Shown in pieces: positions 55,877 to 64,000 of a stretch of 64,000 bases of DNA; the stretch's first letter is position 1, and the number at the start of each line of letters is the position of its first letter. The translations under genes were made by a program, and so were the position numbers. Origin of the DNA: Rhizobium sp. G21. Its GTDB lineage: Bacteria > Pseudomonadota > Alphaproteobacteria > Rhizobiales > Rhizobiaceae. Location: positions 3,636,001-3,700,000 of the forward strand of contig NZ_JACFXW010000001.1 in assembly GCF_014158035.1 (NCBI RefSeq). The letters are read 5' to 3'. Under the pieces are notes generated by a model. It was not told the DNA's origin. It did no database searches and saw only the letters and a list, made by a program, of their open reading frames with translations.

Positions 55877-56101
55877 TCAGCGCATGTAATCCGGCATCGC
55901 CCAGGCCTGGAAGCAGTCCGAGCCCTTGGGCGCCGCGACATGCTTCTTGAGGCCTGCCAGGCGGTTATCGTTGCCGGCTTCGGCAATCGCCTCGGCATGC
56001 TGATTTTCATAGTAGAAAATCTGTTCGATCATGGACCGCGTCTTGGCGTCGCGCACGGTTTCCAATTTCGTGTCACCAGCCGTCTTGTCATTTGTCGTCA
56101 T
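55877..56101 (-). CDS. small conserved hypothetical protein
   Basis: The 74-residue, mostly charged and helical protein begins MTTNDKTAGDTKLETVRDAK; an AGGAGCAG-like site lies upstream of the ATG. No Cys pair, signal or membrane segment is present. I cannot name a family. It lies between the CCA transferase (convergent) and hemF, 102 bp beyond the hemF stop, and could share its transcript. Confidence 0.7.
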   Translation of the reverse strand: MTTNDKTAGDTKLETVRDAKTRSMIEQIFYYENQHAEAIAEAGNDNRLAGLKKHVAAPKGSDCFQAWAMPDYMR

Positions 56102-56203
56102 GACACTGCTCCTCAGGTCAATCGGCTAATACAACGACTCATAGCATGTTTCTGTTCCAATTGCATGACATGAATTCTATCACGCATGTTCAAAATCCCG
56201 GCA

Positions 56204-57122
56204 TCACGGCCAGCGGACCACCGGCGGCAGGGAAGAGAGGATGGATTCGACATTTCCGCCCGTCTTCAACCCAAAGGTGGTTCCGCGATCGTAGAGCAGG
56301 TTGAATTCGACATAGCGGCCGCGGCGGATCAGTTGCTCGTCACGGTCCTCTTCCGTCCAGGGCTGGTTGAAGTTCGCCCGGACGATCTTCGGATAGACCA
56401 AGGAAAAAGCGCGGCCGACATCGCGGGTAAAGGCAAAGTCGGCGTCCCAGCCGCCGGCTTCGTCGTCGGAATGCTGCCAGTCATAGAAGATCCCGCCGAT
56501 ACCGCGCGGTTCGTTGCGGTGTTTCAGGAAGAAATACTCGTCGCACCAGCTCTTGAACCGAGGATAATCGGCGACGGGATGGCGGGAGCAGGCGATTTCC
56601 ATCGTGCGGTGAAAGATCTGTGCGTCCACGTCTTCCTGATTGCGACGCGCGCCGAGCACGGGAGTCAGGGTCGGCGCCGCCGCCGAACCACCACGAATTC
56701 GTCACCACCATGCGCGTGTTCATATGTACGGTCGGCACATGCGGGTTGACGGGATGGGCGATCAGCGAAATGCCGGACGCCCAGAATCGCGGGTCCTCCG
56801 TCGCGCCCGGAATCTGTTGTCGGAACTCGGGCGAGAATTCGCCATGCACCGTCGAGGTATGGATGGCGGCCTTTTCGAACACCCTGCCTTCGAGCATGGA
56901 CATCACGCCGCCGCCGCCGGATCCTTCCTCCCTGAGCCAGGCCTTGCGTTGAAAACGGCCCGGGGGCTGGTCGGAGAGAGGACCCTGCAATTCGTCTTCG
57001 AGGGATTCGAATGTCTGGCAGAGATGGTCTCTCAGGCTTTTGAACCAGTCGCGCGCGGCCTGCTTCTTTTCGTCGATGTCGGCGGGCAGGCCCGCAGGGA
57101 GGGTGGGTCGTTCCATCGCCAT
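56204..57122 (-). pseudogene. hemF: oxygen-dependent coproporphyrinogen III oxidase, frame interrupted near 56668
   Basis: HemF converts coproporphyrinogen III to protoporphyrinogen IX with O2. Signatures are [42 protein letters not shown] (after correction), [10 protein letters not shown] and [16 protein letters not shown]. The frame breaks at GGGAD because the GGG at 56668-56670 (plus strand) has one base too many. Removing one gives 305 aa, the family length. The ATG at 57122 has GAGAAAGC upstream. HemF is important for aerobic haem synthesis, so error is likelier than loss. Confidence 0.9.
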
Positions 57123-57399
57123 GCGCTTTCTCGAAGTTCTCGTTGATTCGTCACACTGCTCCGAAATGCTGAAGAGAAAATCAACCATGCGCCAAAATTT
57201 CCGCCGCGTGGTATTTATTTCAAGACGCATTAATCCTTTCCTAGGACATCCGACCGTATCGATTTACTCAGGCTTAATTTTTGCGCGCCAATGAATGGCC
57301 GTGGGCCGGCAAAACTGTGCATGCGCGTAACCAGGAGTTGCATGGACAATTGGACCGCGTTTGGAAGACTTGCCTCCAAGCGCATCTGGCAGGTTAGCG

Positions 57400-59375
57400 A
57401 TGTGGTTTAGCGGATTGAAAAAGTCATCTGGTGCGATGTCAGGCGCCAAGTCCGTCGAAGGAGGCGGACTTACGGTGATGTTCAATGACGGACGCGACGT
57501 GATCAAGGCGCTGTCGCAATTCAATGCGCGGCGCGTGAAGCAGATGATCGCCGCGATCAACCTCCTGATCGTGCTTTCGCTCATCAACAACCTCGTCTTC
57601 GACAGGGGCGCTTGGCTTAGCGTCGCCGCCATGTCGGTCTTCGGGCTGCTCTGGATCGCGCGGGTATTTTTCGATCGCGAGCGACCGGCGATCGGCCAGT
57701 TCCTGTTTATATGGACGATCTTCGCTTCGGTCACCGCGATCACCTGGCTGGGCGACGGGCTGCGCGACCAGGTCATCCTCGGCAACGTCACCGTTCTGGT
57801 GTTTGCGGCCATGCTGTCGACGCCGAAGCATTTTCTCATTCTTTATCTGGCGATCGTCGCCAACGCTTTCGCGCTGGGCTTCGCCAGCGAATATCACTGG
57901 GTCGATTTCGGGCTTTTCCCGTTCGATTGGTCGAATGTCGGCGATGTGCTGCTGCTCTATTCGGTGACGGCGGTGACGATCTTCATGCTGGCAACCGACA
58001 TGCGTTCGCTGCTGGGCGCGCTACAACAGCGAGTATCGAAAGGCGAAAGCGTCGGAAAACGAGATCTACAGGCTTGCCAATCACGACGCCCTGACCGGGC
58101 TGCCGAATCTGTTCAGCGCCCAGAAGAAATATCGCGACGATCAGGCTCGGGCGCCGGATGCGCAGGCGACGCTGTTTCTGATCGGTCTCGACAATTTCAA
58201 GGCGGTCAACGATTCCCTCGGCCATGTGTTCGGGGATCTCGTGCTCAAGACCATCGCCGACCGGCTCAACAAGATCGCCGGCGACGACTTGATCGCGTTC
58301 CGGGTCGCCGGAGACGTGTTCGGCATCCTCACGCATCGGCCGTCGAACACCGACGAAATCATGGCGACCGCAGAACGGATCAGCGGCAAGGTCAGCGAAC
58401 CGCTCGGCGCCGGGCACCAATATATCATGCTGACCTGTTCGATCGGGGCTGCGCAGGGCTCAGGCGTCGATCCCGACTTCGAAACCTTGCGCCGTGAAGC
58501 CGACATCGCGCTCTATCGCGCCAAGGGCTCGGGACGAAACGCCTTCAAACTATTCGACGAGAGCATGAACAGCCAGGCGATCGCCTCGATCAGCATGGCG
58601 GCCAAGCTCAAGACGGCGATCGAGCGGCGCGAATTCCAGATCTATCTCCAGCCCAAGGTGGAGCTGGACACCGGCCGCATCAGGGGCGCGGAAGCGCTGT
58701 TGCGCTGGTTTCCCGAAGGCGAGCCGCCGGTGCGTCCCGACGACTTCATCCCGGTCGCCGAGAATACCGGCATGATCGTGGAAATCGGCGAATGGGTCAT
58801 CCAGCAGGCCTGCATGGAATGCAGGCGCATTCAGCGCCTGGATTTGCCGGACTTCTCCATCGCCGTGAATGTTTCGGCGGTGCAGTTCAAGAGGGGCAAT
58901 CTCGAGCACGTCGTGCTGGACGCTCTCTATGTGAGCGGTCTCGGACCGCAGTCGCTGGAAATCGAGCTGACGGAATCCATGCTGCTGGAAGACGAATACG
59001 ATATTCGCGGCCAGGATCAGCCGCCTTGCGGCGAAGGGCGTGAAATTCTCGGTCGACGATTTCGGCAAGGGTTATTCCAACCTCGGCAATCTCAGCCGTT
59101 TCGAAGTGTCGACGCTCAAGATCGACCAGTCCTTCGTCTTCGGCATGTTCGACAATCCGCAGAGCGCGGCGCTGGTCGAAGCCATCGTGCGCATGGCCAA
59201 GGCGCTCGGCCTCAAGATCGTCGCCGAAGGCGTGGAAACACAGCGCGCCGCCAATATGCTCGGGCTGCATGGAGTCGATTATGCTCAGGGCTATTTCTGG
59301 TCCAGGCCGCTCGACGTCGAATCCTTCATCGCCTATGCCGCGCCGGATGGCATGGCGAAAGCGAATCGGGCCTGA
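57400..59375 (+). pseudogene. membrane GGDEF/EAL protein, frame interrupted at about 58014 and 59007
   Basis: About six N-terminal membrane helices (residues 45-210) precede a GGDEF domain and an EAL domain. Frame shifts in the GGG at 58014-58016 and the GG at 59007-59008 are each cured by removing one G, giving 657 aa. The GGDEF motif reads AGDVF and is probably inactive for c-di-GMP synthesis. The EAL site looks intact: EALLRW, NVSAVQF, ELTES, DDFGKGYSNL, KIDQSFV, AEGVET. A phosphodiesterase role is likely. A third G excess near 57403 may hide a better start at 57342 behind AGGAG. Confidence 0.83.
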
Positions 59376-59437
59376 CGGCGCCTTTTCTTACTCCAGGACG
59401 CAAATACGACCCGGCCGGTCGCAGGGCACGGGGAGCG

Positions 59438-60305
59438 TCAGCTCGCCAGCAGCCGTTTCAGACCGGCGCCGTCGCTGTTCATGATGTTGAGCGCCTGCGC
59501 CCGCAGCGCGTCTCGCGTCACCGACGCCAGCAGGGCGTCGATTTCCTTGCCGATGTCCATGGGCCCCTTGTCGCCACTCGATTGCTCCACGGGATCGCCG
59601 TTCGGCCATCGCACCGCGTCGAGACGAGCGCCGCCGCCGGCGAGACCCGCCGTGATGGAGGCGAGCGCCGCGCGCATGCCCTTGAGGTCCTCGTCCGACA
59701 CATCGTCGGCGATGGAGATCTCGCGCGACAGTTCCTGGCCGTAGGAGGCGTCGTCGGACAGGAGGTGATAGCCGCCGAACTCCAGGTCCTCGGAGGCTCC
59801 GTATGGGCGGGTGAGAATGCCGTCGGCCGCGTCCGCGGAACTGATCAATAGGATCGGGGACGTGTCCACCGGGATGGCGTCGTCGCCGGCCGGGAGCGGC
59901 AGCCTCTTGTCCTGCGGGTCCTGGCCGAAGTCGAGCGTGAGCCAGTTCACGCCGTCTCTCTCGGCGTCGGCGATTTCCGCTCGGAGGCGGTCTTTCAGCA
60001 TATCGACATCGGCGCCGAGATCGCTACGCCGCTCCGGCTCCTTGATGGCGGCGTCGACCCGGCCGAGAATGGCGGCCACCGTTTTCTGCACCTTTCGCAG
60101 GCCGACATCCGCCGCATCCAGGCTGGCGGAGACCCTGTCCAATTCGGGGGGCTGCGTCGACGGGTTGATCGAACGCAGTCACTGGTTTTTCCACATAGGT
60201 TGGAATGTCGAAGGGGCGTTGACCGCCGGGGGCGACCTGCTCCCCGGGCATCGGCCTTTGCTTGATCCAGAACGGCGTCACGGGCGCCAGAAGACTTGGT
60301 TTCAT
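59438..60305 (-). pseudogene. hypothetical protein, frame interrupted at about 60146
   Basis: The ATG at 60305 follows AGGGATAA and starts MKPSLLAPVTPFWIKQRPMP. The frame breaks in the GGGGGG run at 60146-60151; one G fewer gives 288 aa. The middle has a helical region (SASLDAADVGLRKVQKTVAAIL). The remainder shows no recognised domain, signal or membrane helix. It lies between the convergent GGDEF/EAL gene and trmL. Function unknown. Confidence 0.65.
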
Positions 60306-60380
60306 CGATATTATCCCTGTTTTGGGACGATGATAAGGAAACCACCTCGCCATTCCGTGAAAATAAGTAGTAAATAATCA

Positions 60381-60848
60381 TCAAATCTCGGCGAAACCGG
60401 TCTGGCGCAGCGCTTCGCCGGCGATCATGGCCGCCGACATCGCGACATTGATGGAGCGGCGTCCCTCGCGCATCGGGATCAGGACCCGGGCGTCAGCCTT
60501 GTCATGCACGGCATCGGGCACACCGGCGCTTTCGCGACCGAACAGCAGGATGTCGCCGTCGGCGAAGGAGAAGTCGGTATAGCGCATCGCCGCCTTGGTG
60601 GAGGCGAGAACCAGCCTGCGGCCTTGCTCCGCCCGCCAGGCTTCGAAATGCGCCCAGTCGATATGGCGATTGAGGCTCGCCGCCTCGAGATAATCGAGCC
60701 CTGCGCGGCGCAGGTTGCGGTCGGATGAATCGAAGCCTGCAGGCTCGATGAGCTCCACCGTCAGGCCGAGACAGGCCGCCAGCCGCAGGATCGTGCCGGT
60801 ATTGCCGGCGATATCGGGCTGGTAAAGCGCGATCGACAGGCCCGGCAT
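60381..60848 (-). CDS. trmL: tRNA (cytidine/uridine-2'-O-)-methyltransferase
   Basis: TrmL methylates the 2'-OH at wobble position 34 of tRNA-Leu isoacceptors. At 155 aa it has family length. The SPOUT knot motifs IALYQPDIAGNTGTILRLAA, LFGRESAGVP and RSINVAMSAAMIAGEALRQ are clear. The gene is preceded by a 341-bp gap to the divergent ABC exporter and followed by the hypothetical gene at 60305. Confidence 0.96.
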   Translation of the reverse strand: MPGLSIALYQPDIAGNTGTILRLAACLGLTVELIEPAGFDSSDRNLRRAGLDYLEAASLNRHIDWAHFEAWRAEQGRRLVLASTKAAMRYTDFSFADGDILLFGRESAGVPDAVHDKADARVLIPMREGRRSINVAMSAAMIAGEALRQTGFAEI

Positions 60849-61189
60849 GGCATTTCTCCCATCTCGATATGGTTGCTCGTTGGTGCGTTACCGCCTCTGT
60901 GCTCAAATGGCAACATGGGCCGTCCGCAAGACCCCGGACGCCAGATTTCGCGGGGCCAGGGCTGGCGATCGCCCCGATTTGCGGTTAGTGAAGGCTCACT
61001 TTCAATGCGGAGAGGGAGGACGCTATGGATAACATCGCTGTGGTCGGCGTTCTCATTGCCTGGCGCGCAACCCGCCGCCGCTGATTTTTTCCCGCGTATC
61101 TTTACATCTGCAATTTGTTTCGCCGCCGGCGCAAGCGCGCCTTGAGCTTCAGTCCTCTGAAGCGCGGCAGCCGCCAATGGAGCATCGTC
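60849..61189. other. intergenic region between trmL and the ABC exporter
   Basis: The 341 bp must hold divergent promoters for trmL and the exporter. Short open frames (for example 60847-61032 plus) have no ribosome site. I see no terminator or clear repeat. Confidence 0.4.
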
Positions 61190-63043
61190 ATGTTCGCCTG
61201 GTTCGAATCCCGTGTGAATCCCTATCCGGTCGAGGAGCCCGCCCGCCCGCCTGCGACGCTGTTCGCTTTCATCCTGCACTATTCCCGTCCGGTCATGTTC
61301 TGGCTGATCCTGATGGCCGTCGTGACCGCCGCGATCGGCGTCGGCGAAGTGATGTTGTTCAACTTTCTCGGCCAGATCGTCGATTGGCTGGCGAAGTCGG
61401 ACCCCAAGACCTTTTTCGCCGACGAAGGCGACACCTTGCTGGCCATGGGCGCCTTCGCGCTCATCGTCCTGCCGGGGCTCGTGGTGTTCCAGTCGCTGAT
61501 CGTGCATCAGGTGCTGCTCGGCAATTACCCGATGATCGGCCGCTGGCAGATGCATCGCTATCTGCTGCGCCAGAGCATGACTTTCTTCGCCAACGAATTC
61601 GCCGGCCGCGTGGCGACCAAGGTGATGCAGACCTCGCTCGCCGTGCGCGAAGTGGCGATGAAGGTGCTCGACGTCTTCGTCTATGTGTTGAGCTATTTCA
61701 TCTCGATGTTCGCCGTGGTCGGCATGGCCGATTGGCGGCTGATGGGCCCGTTGGCGCTCTGGGTCGTCTGCTACGCCGGCTTGCTGACCTATTTCGTGCC
61801 GCGCCTGCGGAAGATATCGGAAAAGCAAGCCGACGCCCGCTCGATGATGACCGGCCGTATCGTCGACAGCTACACCAATATCGCCACGGTGAAGCTGTTC
61901 TCGCATGCGGGGCGCGAAGAGGCCTACGCCAAGCGCGGCATGGACGAGTTCCTGCAGACCGTGCATGGCCAGATGCGCTACGTGACCACCTTCCACGCGC
62001 TGGTGCACACCAACAACGCCATACTCGGCGTGCTGACGACGACGATGTCGATCTGGTTCTGGTCGAACGGCTCGATTGAACTCGGGGTGATCGCGGTCGC
62101 GATCTCGCTGGCGCTGCGCATCAACGGCATGTCGCAATGGATCATGTGGGAAGTGTCGGCGCTGTTCGAAAACATCGGCACGGTCTATGACGGCATGGGC
62201 ATGCTGTCGAAGAGGCAGGACATTCTCGACAAGCCCAATGCGCCGTCGCTCAAGGCCGACAAGGGCGGCATCGATTTCGACCGTATCCGCTTCCATTACG
62301 GCAAGAGCAAAGGCGTGATCCAGGACATCACGCTGTCGATCAAACCGGGCGAGAAGGTGGGGCTGGTCGGCCGCTCCGGCGCCGGCAAGACCACGCTGAT
62401 GAACCTGCTCCTGCGCTTCTACGATCTCGAAGGCGGCCAGATCCGCGTCGACGGTCAGGATATCGCCGATGTGACGCAAGACAGCCTGCGCGCCAAGGTC
62501 GGCGTGGTCACGCAGGACACGTCGCTGCTGCATCGCTCCGTGCGCGACAACATCGCCTATGGCCTGCCGGGCGCCAGCGACGCCGAGATCATCGAAGCGG
62601 CCAAGCGCGCCAATGCCTGGGAGTTCATCGAGACGCTGGTCGATCCGCAGGGCCGCAAGGGCCTCGACGCCCAGGTCGGCGAGCGCGGCGTGAAACTGTC
62701 CGGCGGCCAACGCCAGCGCGTCGCCATCGCGCGTGTTTTCCTGAAGGACGCGCCGATCCTGATCCTCGACGAGGCGACCTCCGCGCTCGATTCCGAAGTC
62801 GAGGCGGCGATCCAGGAAAACCTGTTCGCGCTGATGGAGGGCAAGACGGTGATCGCCATTGCGCACCGACTGTCGACGCTGACCGAGATGGACCGACTCG
62901 TCGTGCTCGACAAGGGCGCGATCCAGGAAGAAGGCGCTCATGCCGATCTGGTCGCCCAAGGCGGCATCTACGCCGATCTCTGGCGTCGCCAGTCGGGTGG
63001 CTTTCTCGCCGACGATCCCGAAGCGGAAGCCGCAGCCGAGTAA
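61190..63043 (+). CDS. ABC exporter, fused membrane and ATPase domains
   Basis: The 617-residue half-transporter starts at ATG 61190 with GGAG 8 bp upstream. Six N-terminal helices (about residues 25-310) are followed by an ATPase domain: Walker A GRSGAGKTT, signature LSGGQRQRVAI, Walker B ILILDEATSALD, switch His in AHRLS. It belongs to the MsbA/multidrug-lipid exporter group. A paralogue begins at 63830 with a matching N-terminus, so the two may form a heterodimer. A toxin-antitoxin pair lies between them. Confidence 0.94.
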   Translation: MFAWFESRVNPYPVEEPARPPATLFAFILHYSRPVMFWLILMAVVTAAIGVGEVMLFNFLGQIVDWLAKSDPKTFFADEGDTLLAMGAFALIVLPGLVVFQSLIVHQVLLGNYPMIGRWQMHRYLLRQSMTFFANEFAGRVATKVMQTSLAVREVAMKVLDVFVYVLSYFISMFAVVGMADWRLMGPLALWVVCYAGLLTYFVPRLRKISEKQADARSMMTGRIVDSYTNIATVKLFSHAGREEAYAKRGMDEFLQTVHGQMRYVTTFHALVHTNNAILGVLTTTMSIWFWSNGSIELGVIAVAISLALRINGMSQWIMWEVSALFENIGTVYDGMGMLSKRQDILDKPNAPSLKADKGGIDFDRIRFHYGKSKGVIQDITLSIKPGEKVGLVGRSGAGKTTLMNLLLRFYDLEGGQIRVDGQDIADVTQDSLRAKVGVVTQDTSLLHRSVRDNIAYGLPGASDAEIIEAAKRANAWEFIETLVDPQGRKGLDAQVGERGVKLSGGQRQRVAIARVFLKDAPILILDEATSALDSEVEAAIQENLFALMEGKTVIAIAHRLSTLTEMDRLVVLDKGAIQEEGAHADLVAQGGIYADLWRRQSGGFLADDPEAEAAAE

Positions 63044-63059
63044 GCCCGAGGCCGATTGC

Positions 63060-63389
63060 TCACTCCGCCGCCTCGGACCCTGCCAGGTTCGGGGCGGTTT
63101 CCTGTTGCGCGGGGGCGACGGTGAGGCGGTAACCGAGGGCGGCCAAGACCGCGAGCAACGATTTCAAGCTGGGATTGCCCTCTTCGGAAAAACTGCGATA
63201 GAGCGCTTCACGCGCAAGACCCGTTTCCGACGCGAGCCGGCTCATGCCAGCGGCGCGCGCCACGATTCCTATAGCGTGAGCGATGTAACCGGGATCTCCC
63301 GTCTCGAACGCGTCATCTAGAAAATAGGTTCTCGCCTCGTCGCTATTGAGATATTCGGCCGGGTCGAAGGCCGTCAGTTCTTCCGCCAT
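63060..63389 (-). CDS. HigA/RHH-independent addiction-module antitoxin (HTH type)
   Basis: The 109-residue protein has a central HTH (AGMSRLASETGLAREALYRSFSEEGNPSLKSL, positions about 48-79) as in the HigA-2/addiction module antidote family. It lies one base beyond the toxin stop (TGA-C-ATG), the toxin-first order of higBA. It would neutralise the toxin and repress the operon at the inverted repeat at 63686. Confidence 0.88.
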   Translation of the reverse strand: MAEELTAFDPAEYLNSDEARTYFLDDAFETGDPGYIAHAIGIVARAAGMSRLASETGLAREALYRSFSEEGNPSLKSLLAVLAALGYRLTVAPAQQETAPNLAGSEAAE

Positions 63390-63390
63390 G

Positions 63391-63687
63391 TCAGAACTCC
63401 AAATCGTTCAGGATTGATTTTGCTCGTTTAATGTCCCGCTTCTGGCTTCCCTTGTCTCCGGCGCACAGGAGGATCACAATCTGTCCCGCGCGTCGAGTAA
63501 AATAGATCCGTAAGCCTGGTCCGTAGTGAATACGCATTTCCCATAGACCTTCGCTCAAGTGCTTCACATCGCCAGGATGCCCTGCGCCGAGACGGGTGAC
63601 CCGTGCGGCAATCGCCGCCGTCATGGTGGGGTCCGATGAGTCGCACAACCATTCGCGAAAGGTCTCAGTCTGGACAATCTCGAACAT
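63391..63687 (-). CDS. HigB/RelE-like toxin
   Basis: The ATG at 63687 gives 98 aa. The segment VKHLSEGLWEMRIHYGPGLRIYFTRRAGQIVILLCAGDKGSQKRDI (positions about 42-87) is the classical HigB/RelE-type fold of ribosome-dependent mRNA interferases, with conserved GLWEMRI and GDKGSQ. It is followed by the antitoxin after one base. The start codon overlaps an inverted repeat that is likely the antitoxin binding site. Confidence 0.92.
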   Translation of the reverse strand: MFEIVQTETFREWLCDSSDPTMTAAIAARVTRLGAGHPGDVKHLSEGLWEMRIHYGPGLRIYFTRRAGQIVILLCAGDKGSQKRDIKRAKSILNDLEF

Positions 63688-63707
63688 TGTAATCCATATA
63701 TTACAAT
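63686..63707. promoter_or_regulatory. inverted repeat at the toxin start, candidate operator
   Basis: ATTGTAAT (63686-63693) and ATTACAAT (63700-63707) are exact reverse complements separated by CCATAT. They overlap the toxin ATG. A third copy of ATTGTAAT lies at 63754-63761. Autoregulation by the antitoxin is inferred. Confidence 0.7.
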
Positions 63708-63829
63708 CAATGAACTGCGCTTTGAATTTTTGTTCCCGAGCCAACTGCTCCAGATTGTAATGCGCATGATGCGCCATTGGGCCCTGGCGTCAAGATCGGC
63801 GTATCAAGGGCTCCGACCCTTGTCCCGCC

Positions 63830-64000
63830 ATGAAAAGTCTTTATAGCCCCGTCATGATCTTTCGCTCCATTTCCCGGCTGTTCGAAAGCTGGATCGATCC
63901 GTTTCGCCCTCGCGACAATTACCGCCCGCCGGAAAAGGCTTTGGCCTTCGTCTGGCATTTCGTGTCCCAGGCCAAGGGCGCCTTTCTGGCCATGCTCGTC
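63830..64000 (+). CDS. ABC exporter paralogue, N-terminal fragment (cut by window edge)
   Basis: The frame is open to the right edge. The start is ATG 63830 or 63854 (MIFRSISRLFESWIDPF); neither has a strong ribosome site. The N-terminus, LFESWIDPF followed by a hydrophobic run, parallels WFESRVNPY of the exporter at 61190, so this is the second of a tandem pair of fused ABC half-transporters. Only about 57 residues are visible. Confidence 0.75.
   Translation, partial: MKSLYSPVMIFRSISRLFESWIDPFRPRDNYRPPEKALAFVWHFVSQAKGAFLAMLV

Noticed and set aside
57342..57410. 22-codon frame MDNWTAFGRLASKRIWQVSDVV with a good AGGAG site
   Set aside because: Considered as a leader peptide. It more likely is the true N-terminus of the GGDEF/EAL gene, separated by one extra G, in keeping with other insertions nearby.
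61198..61212. GGTTCGAATCCC, a tRNA T-loop-like string
   Set aside because: It lies in the first codons of the ABC exporter (W-F-E-S-R). No acceptor or anticodon stems surround it.
60761..62959. 732-codon open frame on the minus strand
   Set aside because: Antisense shadow of the ABC exporter and trmL, with the same biased composition and no ribosome site.

Overview
The window is GC-rich chromosomal DNA of an alphaproteobacterium, most likely a member of Hyphomicrobiales close to Rhizobiaceae. Four features point there: a fused anthranilate synthase trpE(G) behind a Trp-rich leader peptide, a NolR-type ArsR regulator, a ChoXWV choline importer, and the MoxR/DUF58/DUF4159 block beside DUF1285-NUDIX-CCA transferase. 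No rRNA, tRNA, CRISPR array or insertion sequence was found.

Layout. 1-4.3 kb: an alpha/beta hydrolase (cut by the window edge) divergent from a LysR regulator, a broken exported protein, and a class III aminotransferase. 4.3-12.9 kb: a minus-strand operon encoding a coiled-coil TelA-like protein, an SPFH/prohibitin membrane protein, a 380-residue unknown, an AAA ATPase, a DUF6638-like protein and a DUF2333 membrane protein. A zinc-finger/RHH antitoxin with an MqsR-like toxin sits inside it. 13-23.5 kb: cytochrome c, choXWV, a HugZ-like protein, nolR, a LuxR solo, YqhA, a periplasmic ClpP-like protein, formate-THF ligase and an extensin-like protein. 23.5-26 kb: trpL, attenuator and trpE(G). 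26-27.3 kb: an AT-rich islet with a secreted RHS-tip toxin and a candidate immunity gene. 27.5-34 kb: CDF transporter, queF, DUF2076, hupE, a ClpP paralogue, a hydrolase, benE and a small RTX protein. 34.2-38.7 kb: PepSY protein, response regulator and kinase, then leuL-leuA. 38.7-46.4 kb: CHAD and CYTH genes, an ECF sigma/anti-sigma pair, a TPR protein, TetR, phosphoesterase, NUDIX, glutathionyl-hydroquinone reductase and GNAT. 46.4-55.9 kb: the MoxR/DUF58/DUF4159 operon divergent from DUF1285-NUDIX-CCA. 56-64 kb: hemF, a GGDEF/EAL protein, an unknown, trmL, and two ABC exporters separated by a HigBA-type module.

About a dozen genes, including the normally essential hemF, trpE(G) and choV, are interrupted by single-base shifts, nearly all in short homopolymers. 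Every inferred correction restores a length divisible by three. Corrections are missing bases up to about 42 kb and extra bases after 56 kb. This looks like residual assembly or read error rather than mass pseudogenization. These genes are listed as 'pseudogene' because that is how the sequence reads, with the probable intact product described.

Most notable for novelty are the AAA/SPFH/TelA-like operon with a toxin-antitoxin module translationally coupled into it, and the orphan RHS toxin tip that appears to have acquired its own signal peptide.
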